NCBI GenBank assembly: GCA_028103285.1
Contig: JAOHNF010000025.1
Coordinates: 1-6,013 of the forward strand
Length of the DNA: 6,013 nucleotides
Origin: Candidatus Pelagibacter sp.
GTDB taxonomy: Bacteria; Pseudomonadota; Alphaproteobacteria; Pelagibacterales; Pelagibacteraceae
Direction of reading: 5' to 3'
Both the position numbers and the translations under genes were made by a program. Of this stretch, positions 1 through 5,220 are shown in pieces. A model generated the notes under the pieces. It ran no database searches. It saw only the letters and a program-made list of their open reading frames with translations, and was not told the DNA's origin. Position 1 is the stretch's first letter, and each line of letters starts with the position of its first letter.

Positions 1-138
1 ATTTAAACCGTCTTTATCATTAAAACAATCTTTAGAAAATTTTTCATTTCCCAACCCAACGGGTAAATAAGATAGTTCTTTAATTAAATCTTCATGATTT
101 GGGTTTAAAGTTAGACAAAAAATTAAAGTATTGTTCAT
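1..138 (-). CDS. DUF4422-type glycosyltransferase, N-terminal fragment (runs off left edge)
   Basis: The minus strand is open from an ATG at 138-136 to the window edge, giving 46 codons without a stop. The peptide begins MNNTLIFCLTLNPN, and later holds LPVGLGNEKFSKD followed by NDKDGLN. A PVGLG...FS block followed by an acidic/Gly-Leu-Asn segment resembles the N-terminal region of DUF4422 proteins, which are found in capsule and LPS gene clusters and are regarded as glycosyltransferases. That assignment is from memory of the family; the part of the domain that would settle it lies outside the window. No Shine-Dalgarno sequence is visible. The ATG begins only seven bases past the CCA of a displaced tRNA 3'-end fragment (145-163), so the gene has almost no leader of its own. 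The oxygenase gene ends 40 bases upstream, so read-through from it is possible. The reading frame is well supported; the family name is moderately so. Confidence 0.7.
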   Translation of the reverse strand, partial: MNNTLIFCLTLNPNHEDLIKELSYLPVGLGNEKFSKDCFNDKDGLN

Positions 139-144
139 ATATAT

Positions 145-163
145 TTGGTAGCGGGAAATGGGA
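145..163 (-). repeat. Displaced tRNA-Met 3'-end fragment (candidate att repeat, distal copy)
   Basis: On the plus strand this reads TTGGTAGCGGGAAATGGGA. It matches 1153-1171, the end of the tRNA-Met gene, at 18 of 19 positions and in the same orientation. It covers the CCA, the discriminator base, the 3' half of the acceptor stem and most of the 3' half of the T stem. Similarity stops abruptly on both sides. A GC-rich 19-mer match in so AT-rich a window is very unlikely to be chance. A displaced tRNA 3' end in direct orientation is the usual scar left when a tyrosine recombinase integrates an element at a tRNA gene. Confidence 0.8.
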
Positions 164-178
164 ACACATATCTCTTAA

Positions 179-967
179 CTAAAATTTTAAAAAAATACTT
201 GGTAAATATTTATATTTTATTTTCTTCCAGATTTTATCTCGATCCATGAATTCAGGATCATTTGTATTCGGTCTTTTTTTCCAAACAGTTGTGTAATATT
301 TCCTTTTTAAAAATTGTATTGGTAAAATTCTTTTATCTTCCACGTAATAATACAAAGCAATAGATTTTCTTGTGACATCTTCTGAGCATAGTAATTTATC
401 TGGAAAACCATGATTTGAGTCTTTATCAGTTCTAAAAATTAACATATTGTTTAATGATGGGGATAACGATTGTACTTTTTTACTCATTTTTTTATCCCAA
501 AGTTCTATGTTGCCATTCCATTCGTCTTTCCAATCAGAATTAAGATAAAGTAGTAAATTTATAACTCTACGTGTGTTTGTTTTTTTTTGATAAATAAAGT
601 CACTATGAACTGTTAAATGTCTTCCTCTGGAATAGGAGTGCATTCCACCTCCCCACAGTGACCAATCAGGTAATACATTTTCTAAATTAAAATTTTTTTC
701 TAAAAGTTTCAAAAAATTTTTGGAGTAAAAAAAAGTAATAATATTTTTAATAGATTTTGGCATTTCATTAAACGCACTACAGCTAAACTTAGGTCTGCCG
801 TATCTAAAATTTTCATGCTTGACAAACTTGTCAAATAACAAAAATTCATTTTCTGCTTTTTTGGCTATTTCTAATGGCAGTGCATTTTTTATTGAAGCGA
901 AAGGAAAAGGAGTGTCGTTAACAACTATTTTTTTTTGGATTTCATCGATAAAATTGTCATTTAACAT
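179..967 (-). CDS. 2-oxoglutarate/Fe(II)-dependent oxygenase, prolyl-hydroxylase-like
   Basis: This 262-residue protein is probably a cytoplasmic non-haem iron dioxygenase that hydroxylates its substrate using 2-oxoglutarate and O2. The iron triad is readable: His121 and Asp123 in VHSDF, and distal His186 in NHGFPD. Arg200, shortly before SIALYYY, is placed to bind the 2-oxoglutarate carboxylate. The run GGGMHSYSRG before the HxD motif, RRVINLLLYLN after it, and WNGNIELWD are typical of the double-stranded beta-helix fold in the 2OG-FeII_Oxy_3 group (Pfam PF13640). The N-terminal 100 residues and the basic, aromatic C-terminal tail (from about 220) show no motif I recognise. There is no signal peptide or membrane segment. 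The ATG has no clear Shine-Dalgarno sequence. The substrate is unknown; a sugar, lipid or protein side chain are all possible. It is the only gene between the two tRNA 3'-end repeats, so it may be mobile cargo. Confidence 0.88.
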   Translation of the reverse strand: MLNDNFIDEIQKKIVVNDTPFPFASIKNALPLEIAKKAENEFLLFDKFVKHENFRYGRPKFSCSAFNEMPKSIKNIITFFYSKNFLKLLEKNFNLENVLPDWSLWGGGMHSYSRGRHLTVHSDFIYQKKTNTRRVINLLLYLNSDWKDEWNGNIELWDKKMSKKVQSLSPSLNNMLIFRTDKDSNHGFPDKLLCSEDVTRKSIALYYYVEDKRILPIQFLKRKYYTTVWKKRPNTNDPEFMDRDKIWKKIKYKYLPSIFLKF

Positions 968-1061
968 AAGCAGAATATACTAAAAAGCATTAATTAAATA
1001 AAGCTCTATGTGACTAATTTATGTGTAAATCAGTATTATAATGTAAAGTTAATTATAAGAA

Positions 1062-1096
1062 TGTTAAGGAACAATTTTTGACAGGTGCCCTTAACA
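1062..1096. repeat. 8-bp inverted repeat upstream of the oxygenase gene
   Basis: The arms TGTTAAGG (1062-1069) and CCTTAACA (1089-1096) are perfect inverted complements separated by 19 bases. They lie about 95 bases upstream of the oxygenase start and inside the repeat-bounded segment. TATAAT-like hexamers on the minus strand lie at 1103-1098, 1057-1052 and 1040-1035, so the arms could be an operator near a promoter or a recombination accessory site. I could not pair any of these hexamers with a good -35 at normal spacing. The repeat is certain; its function is not. Confidence 0.35.
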
Positions 1097-1152
1097 AATT
1101 ATAATCAAATATCTTTACGCAATTGTATAAAAACAAAAAGTCATTTTTTTTA

Positions 1153-1171
1153 TTGGTAGCGGGAAGTGGGA
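1153..1171 (-). repeat. tRNA-proximal copy of the 19-bp direct repeat (candidate att site within tRNA-Met)
   Basis: This is the intact copy of the repeat, forming the 3' end of the tRNA-Met gene. It differs from the copy at 145-163 by one base (G at 1166, A at 158). The repeats start 1008 bases apart. The tRNA gene stays complete across this copy, as expected when an integrating element restores the 3' end of its target. Confidence 0.8.
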
Positions 1172-1230
1172 TCGAACCACTGACCTCAGGCTTATGAGTC
1201 CTGCGCTCTAACCAACTGAGCTACCCCGCC
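1154..1230 (-). tRNA. Elongator tRNA-Met (CAT anticodon), CCA encoded
   Basis: The minus strand from 1230 to 1154 folds into a standard 77-nt cloverleaf. The acceptor stem GGCGGGG pairs with TCCCGCT, with G-U pairs at both ends. The D arm is GCTC...GAGC, the anticodon loop CTCATAA, and the T arm AGTGG/CCACT with loop TTCGATC. The discriminator is A and the CCA is encoded. A paired first base, and the lack of the three consecutive G-C pairs in the anticodon stem, exclude initiator tRNA. The start GGCGGGGTAGCTCAG matches elongator tRNA-Met rather than the CAT-reading tRNA-Ile. The base pair closing the anticodon loop is an A-G mismatch. The 3' end serves as one copy of the 19-bp direct repeat. 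Confidence 0.97.
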
Positions 1231-1285
1231 ATTATTATTAAAAACTATTTACTTATCACAAATATACTGAACAAATCTAATTATT

Positions 1286-1314
1286 AAGATATATTACAGT
1301 ATTATCTAGGTCAA
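1286..1314 (-). promoter_or_regulatory. Possible sigma-70 promoter for tRNA-Met
   Basis: On the minus strand TTGACC (1314-1309) is a good -35 element. It is followed after 17 bases by TATCTT (1291-1286), a 4/6 match to the -10 consensus. Transcription would start near 1279, leaving a leader of about 50 nt before the tRNA 5' end at 1230. The spacing is right, but the -10 match is modest and such motifs arise easily in AT-rich DNA. Confidence 0.4.
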
Positions 1315-1381
1315 ATTTTTTGCTTTTAGAAAATACTCAAAAACCCAATTTAAACTAAATTATTAGTCAAAAGAATTAATA

Positions 1382-2266
1382 TTAAATAATCATTAAATCT
1401 GTATAAATTTCTTCTTTTGTATTTAATTTATTGAATAAAACAACAAGGTTATGTTTATTAAATTTTTCTTTTTTTAAAGAATGGCTATGTAGATCGTAAA
1501 AAAAATTATAGTATTTAAATACTATACTTAGATTTTTAATCCAATTTTTATCTAATATTTTAGGGCTGAATTCAAATACAATAGGAATTTTCTTTTTTAA
1601 CGTTTTTTGGGCTCCTAAAAATATGTATGGTTCATGGCCTTCAGCGTCCATAAAAATTAATGAATTGTTTCTATTGAGCTCATTAGTGTAGTTATCTAAT
1701 ACATCGCTTTTAACTATTTCAGTGTTTTTAGTTTTTTTTGGTAAAATTCTACTGCTACCGACATTTGCTTGCAATCTTTCACCTAAATGTAATTTAGTTT
1801 TTTTGTTGCTAAGTGCTAAATTATATATTTTAACTCGATCCTCTATTCCATTTAAAAAAATATTTGCTTTAAGAAGTCTATAAGTTTTTTTTGCTGGCTC
1901 AAATGCAATCAAATTTTTAAAATGATTATTTTTTATTGCTGGGATACAAGTAGATCCTATTTGAGCACCTATATTGACTAAAAAAAACTTTGAATTTTTT
2001 TTTCCTAAAAGCTTTATAGCTTTGGACAAAATTCCATAATCAAAACTTTCATCAATAAATAGCTTAAGTGAAATCCAATCTAAACTCGGCATAAGATATT
2101 TAATTTTATTATTTCCCGAGAACAATATTTTATCTTTTGGTGTTGTGTAAAAAATAGCACTTTGTACAGTTTTTTTAAATGCTAAATTTTTAGAATTATT
2201 CTTAAATTTTAAAAGTAATTTAATTATAGACTCTATAATTCTGTAAAATCTTTTTTTCAAATACAT
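1382..2266 (-). CDS. FkbM-family SAM-dependent methyltransferase
   Basis: This 294-residue protein carries the methyltransferase FkbM domain (PF05050) from about residue 90 to 250. The SAM-binding loop is FLVNIGAQIG (95-104), where families usually have D-[IV]-G-A-N-x-G; here Asn98 and Gln102 replace the usual Asp and Asn. The next landmark is IAFEPAKKTYRLLKAN (120-135), whose Glu123 would hold the SAM ribose. IFMDAEGHEPYIFLGA (204-219) corresponds to the family's I-D-x-E-G-x-E motif. The N-terminal 40 residues are basic and hydrophobic without a clear signal peptide. FkbM enzymes O-methylate sugars or small molecules, for example NoeI on Nod-factor fucose and FkbM on FK506. With a carbamoyltransferase and a second methyltransferase upstream, a sugar hydroxyl in a surface glycan is the likeliest target (inference). 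The start is an ATG without a recognisable Shine-Dalgarno sequence. The previous gene ends 108 bases away behind a hairpin, so this gene may have its own promoter. Confidence 0.88.
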   Translation of the reverse strand: MYLKKRFYRIIESIIKLLLKFKNNSKNLAFKKTVQSAIFYTTPKDKILFSGNNKIKYLMPSLDWISLKLFIDESFDYGILSKAIKLLGKKNSKFFLVNIGAQIGSTCIPAIKNNHFKNLIAFEPAKKTYRLLKANIFLNGIEDRVKIYNLALSNKKTKLHLGERLQANVGSSRILPKKTKNTEIVKSDVLDNYTNELNRNNSLIFMDAEGHEPYIFLGAQKTLKKKIPIVFEFSPKILDKNWIKNLSIVFKYYNFFYDLHSHSLKKEKFNKHNLVVLFNKLNTKEEIYTDLMII

Positions 2267-2343
2267 TTTTAAAATTTCTAGTTAAATATAAATATAGGAT
2301 ATTAACATTGTACAAAAAGTTAAATTGAAAGTAAATTAAATTT

Positions 2344-2362
2344 ATCTATCTGATAGATAGAT
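2344..2362 (-). terminator. Hairpin after the class I methyltransferase gene, possible weak terminator
   Basis: ATCTATCT and AGATAGAT form a perfect 8-bp stem around a 3-base loop, beginning 12 bases past the stop codon at 2375. Read on the minus strand it is followed by AAATTTAATTT rather than a continuous U tract, and only two of the eight pairs are G-C. It may end transcription inefficiently or protect the 3' end of the upstream mRNA. Confidence 0.35.
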
Positions 2363-2374
2363 TATAAATTATGA

Positions 2375-3289
2375 TTAATTATCTTTTCTAGCAAAAAAAA
2401 GGAATAAACCGCCTTCTGTACCTGGTCTAGTAAAAATCATTTGAATTTGACTTAAAATTCTTTCAAAAAAATTTGACTCATTTCCTTTTATAAAAAGATT
2501 TTCAAGATGATTTTCTGTATCCATACTCTTAAAAAAACCACAAGGTGGGTATGAGTTTACAAAGTTTATATTAGTTTTTTTAAACCAATCTAATATCTCA
2601 TCAAAAGTATGTGATCTCTCAACAGGATGAACGTACTGATCTTTGATCCACGCATCAATTTTTTTTATTGATAGTTTGTCTATTTTTCTTAAAACAGGAT
2701 CAAAAGCTAAGAGATATTTTTTACCAAAAAATTTATACAAAAAACCTCTAATTTTTGTTCTTATTCTGCCAATTGAATTGTACAACCCAATTAAAATATA
2801 TCCATTTTTTTTTAAAATTTTGAGTGAAGATTTGTAAGCTTCAAAAGAGTTTTTTGTGTGATGTAAAACACCATTGCATATCACAAAATCAAAAGTTGAC
2901 TCTTCTATTCTATCATCAAAAATGTCAGCACAAGCAAAATGAATATTCTTAATACTATGTTTTTCTGAAAACTTTTGACCTAATTTTAAAGAATTTAAAT
3001 TTGCATCAAATGCAACGATTGTATTATTCGTTCCTAAAGCCAAATAATTAGATAATTGACAAGTGCCTGCTCCAATTTCAATAATTTTTTTTCCTTGGCC
3101 TATGAATTTTTTTAATTCATATGTGTAAGAATTTGCGTCACCTCTTTGTTGTATGGTTGTTATATCATCATTAAATTCATAATTTGGGAAAGGATCATCT
3201 TGATAAAAATTTTGAATTTTATCTACTGTTTTATCGTTAAAGGGATAAATATATATTCCATCTTTAAAAGTATAGCCTTTTTTAAACAT
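2375..3289 (-). CDS. Class I SAM-dependent methyltransferase (Methyltransf_11/23-like)
   Basis: This 304-residue protein has a Rossmann methyltransferase core at about residues 65-170. Motif I is IIEIGAGTCQLS (69-80). The acidic residue ending strand 2 is Asp95 in AFDAN. ACADIFDD (119-126) gives the adenine-contacting Asp122. FDFVICNGVLHHT (133-145) is the strand-4 motif of the UbiE/Methyltransf_11 type. The N-terminus contains FYQDDPFPNYEF (28-39), a segment I associate with methyltransferases of glycan and secondary-metabolite clusters. The C-terminal 130 residues (GLYNSIGR, SHTFDEILDWF, RPGTEGGLFLFFA) form an extra region, perhaps for substrate binding. No membrane segment is evident. It lies 92 bases downstream of the carbamoyltransferase on the same strand and is probably co-transcribed with it. 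The substrate is unknown; a sugar or the same glycan precursor is a reasonable guess. The ATG has only a weak purine stretch upstream. Confidence 0.85.
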   Translation of the reverse strand: MFKKGYTFKDGIYIYPFNDKTVDKIQNFYQDDPFPNYEFNDDITTIQQRGDANSYTYELKKFIGQGKKIIEIGAGTCQLSNYLALGTNNTIVAFDANLNSLKLGQKFSEKHSIKNIHFACADIFDDRIEESTFDFVICNGVLHHTKNSFEAYKSSLKILKKNGYILIGLYNSIGRIRTKIRGFLYKFFGKKYLLAFDPVLRKIDKLSIKKIDAWIKDQYVHPVERSHTFDEILDWFKKTNINFVNSYPPCGFFKSMDTENHLENLFIKGNESNFFERILSQIQMIFTRPGTEGGLFLFFARKDN

Positions 3290-3381
3290 AATATTACTTT
3301 ACAGATTCGTTGTTAAATTGTCTTAAATATTGCTTACATAAAAATACAAATACGAAAAATGTACGGTAACTATTCTCATTT

Positions 3382-5220
3382 TTAGTCTAATTTAAAATTT
3401 TTTTTATATTCATTATCAAATTTTTTAATTTGCTCTGACTTGTATAAAATAAAGTCTTCGACGACTAGAATATCTAAATTTGTTCCCATAAAACATTTAA
3501 ATGCGTCTTTTATATTGCCCACAATCGGTTCGCCTCTAATATTGAAAGAGGTATTAACCAAAATAGGACATCCTGTAATTTCTTTAAATTTTTTTATTAA
3601 TTTATAATATCGAGGATTTGTTTCCTGGTGAACTGTTTGAACTCTAGCTGAATAATCGACATGAGTAACAGATGGTATTTTTGATCTTTTTATATTTAAT
3701 TTATCGATACCAAAAAGCTTTTCTTGCTCTGGTGTCATCGGTATCTGTATATTTTTTTTTACTTCCGCAACTAAAAGCATATAAGGGCTAGAAACTTTTA
3801 AATCAAACCACTCGTTTACATCTTCAGCTAAAATTGATGGAGCAAAAGGTCTAAAACTTTCTCTAAATTTAACTTTTAAATTAAGTTCTTTCTGCATCTC
3901 TTCTGATCTTGGATCGGCCAAAATAGATCTTGCGCCAAGAGCTCTTGGGCCAAATTCCATTTTTCCTTGAAACCAACCTACTGTTTTTTTTTTGCTCAGC
4001 TCATTAGCCAAAATGTTTATTAACTCTTCTTCCGAATATTTTTTAAAATTGGCATTAAAAGATATCAATTCTTTTTCAATAGCTTCATTTGTAAATTTTG
4101 GCCCTAGATAAGAGCCGCTCATACTGTCATTTGAGTTAACATTTCTCTGATTGTTTAATTCTTGATGCCAATAAGCCAACGCCGCGCCTAAAGAACCCCC
4201 TGCATCTCCAGCCGCTGGTTGAATCCATATATTATTAAATATTTTCTCTTTTAAAATCTTACCATTTGCTACACAATTTAGAGCTACACCTCCTGCCATA
4301 CAAAGATTTTTTACTTTATATACTTTCGCAATGTCTCTTGTTAATAAAAGTACGATTTCTTCTGTGACTGCTTGAACTGAAGCAGCAATATTCATGTGAA
4401 ACTGCGTAAGTAATTCATCTTCTTGTTTTCTAGCAGGTTGACCAAATAGATCATCAAATTTTTTATTTGTCATTGTTAAACCCGTGGCGTAATTAAAATA
4501 AGTCATATCAAGTTTAAATGAACCATCTTGTTTGAGATCAACTAAATTTTTTAAAATTAAGTCTTTATAAATAGGTTTCCCGTAGGGTGCTAAACCCATA
4601 ACTTTATATTCACCACTATTTACCTTAAAACCTGTGTAGTATGTAAAAGCAGAGTATAATAGCCCTAATGAATGAGGAAAATGTATTTCTTTAAGCATTG
4701 TAATTTTGTTTTCTTTTCCATGTGCTAAAGTAGTTGTGGCCCATTCACCTACTCCATCTAATGTCAATATTATTGCCTCTTCAAAAGGAGATGGATAAAA
4801 AGCGCTTGCGGCATGACTATAGTGATGTTCAGAAAACTTTATTTTATTTATATCTGTAAAATTATTATCTAGTGCTTTTAAATAATCAAATAAGAATTTT
4901 TTTTGAAAAAGTTTTTCTTTCAACCATATAGGCATAGCTAAAGAAAAAGATTTAAAACCTTTTGGAGCAAATGCTAAATAGGTTTCAAGCAATCTTTCAA
5001 ATTTAAGAAATGGTTTTTCAAAAAAGACAACATGATCTATTTTATTTAATTCTATATTACCTTCTTCAAGAACATATTTGATTGCATTTTTTGGAAATCT
5101 TTCATCATGTTTTATTCTTGAAAATCTTTCTTCTTGTGCGGCGGCAATAATTTTTCCGTCTTGTATTAAAGCTGCGGCACTGTCATGGAAAAATGCTGAT
5201 ATACCGATAATAGAAGTCAA
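3382..5220 (-). CDS. NodU/CmcH-family O-carbamoyltransferase
   Basis: This 612-residue, apparently full-length enzyme transfers a carbamoyl group from carbamoyl phosphate, via carbamoyl-AMP, to a hydroxyl. The N-terminal Kae1-like domain (about 1-350) has ISAFFHDSAA (His12), HHYSHAASAF (His132, His136), LTLDGVGEW (Asp155), NSGEYKVMGLAPYG, the nucleotide-binding MAGGVALNC (308-316), and PAAGDAGGSLG (Asp339). His132, His136, Asp155 and Asp339 match in spacing the metal site I recall from TobZ. The C-terminal domain has EFGPRALGARSILADPR (422-438), ESFRPFAPS (454-462), LVNTSFNIRGEP (554-565) and a final DFILY. All expected motifs are present. The start is TTG at 5220-5218: the family motif begins within ten residues and the next in-frame methionine is residue 96. 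This TTG overlaps the TGA of the upstream membrane-protein gene (TTGA), with no Shine-Dalgarno sequence, suggesting translational coupling. Relatives act on Nod factors (NodU), antibiotics (CmcH, TobZ) and saxitoxin (SxtI); here a surface sugar is the likely acceptor (inference). Confidence 0.95.
   Translation of the reverse strand: MTSIIGISAFFHDSAAALIQDGKIIAAAQEERFSRIKHDERFPKNAIKYVLEEGNIELNKIDHVVFFEKPFLKFERLLETYLAFAPKGFKSFSLAMPIWLKEKLFQKKFLFDYLKALDNNFTDINKIKFSEHHYSHAASAFYPSPFEEAIILTLDGVGEWATTTLAHGKENKITMLKEIHFPHSLGLLYSAFTYYTGFKVNSGEYKVMGLAPYGKPIYKDLILKNLVDLKQDGSFKLDMTYFNYATGLTMTNKKFDDLFGQPARKQEDELLTQFHMNIAASVQAVTEEIVLLLTRDIAKVYKVKNLCMAGGVALNCVANGKILKEKIFNNIWIQPAAGDAGGSLGAALAYWHQELNNQRNVNSNDSMSGSYLGPKFTNEAIEKELISFNANFKKYSEEELINILANELSKKKTVGWFQGKMEFGPRALGARSILADPRSEEMQKELNLKVKFRESFRPFAPSILAEDVNEWFDLKVSSPYMLLVAEVKKNIQIPMTPEQEKLFGIDKLNIKRSKIPSVTHVDYSARVQTVHQETNPRYYKLIKKFKEITGCPILVNTSFNIRGEPIVGNIKDAFKCFMGTNLDILVVEDFILYKSEQIKKFDNEYKKNFKLD

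Larger units (their letters stand above)
145..1152. mobile_element. Candidate tRNA-associated mini-island bounded by direct repeats
   Basis: The segment lies between the 3' end of tRNA-Met and a displaced copy of that end. It contains one complete gene, the 2OG-Fe(II) oxygenase, and about 185 bases of non-coding DNA that includes an 8-bp inverted repeat. It has no integrase, excisionase or replication gene and no room for one. It could be a non-autonomous element mobilised in trans, or the residue of a larger island after internal deletion. Short cargo segments flanked by tRNA fragments are known from tRNA-targeting elements of marine picoplankton, such as the tycheposons of Prochlorococcus, but nothing ties this segment to that family specifically. 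The repeat pair is seen directly; mobility is inferred. Confidence 0.5.

Noticed and set aside
1130..1153. A run/T run just past the tRNA 3' end, as a tRNA terminator
   Set aside because: It would form only an A-T stem of about five pairs, with no stable hairpin; the T-rich character is common throughout the window.
1154..1230. Initiator tRNA or tRNA-Ile with CAT anticodon
   Set aside because: The first base is paired (G-U), the anticodon stem lacks the three G-C pairs of initiators, and the acceptor and D-arm start matches elongator tRNA-Met rather than CAT-reading tRNA-Ile.
1339..1361. AATTTA-aac-TAAATT palindrome with a nearby T run, as a terminator for the FkbM gene
   Set aside because: The stem is six A-T pairs with no G-C pair, is separated from the T run by GGG, and such palindromes are expected by chance in DNA this AT-rich.
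2267..2340. Promoter-like TTGTAC and TATATT hexamers upstream of the FkbM gene
   Set aside because: No -35/-10 pair has both good matches and 16-18 base spacing.
2643..2837. A 64-codon open frame on the plus strand
   Set aside because: It lies wholly inside the well-supported minus-strand class I methyltransferase gene, shows no domain, and is antiparallel to conserved sequence; it is a shadow frame.
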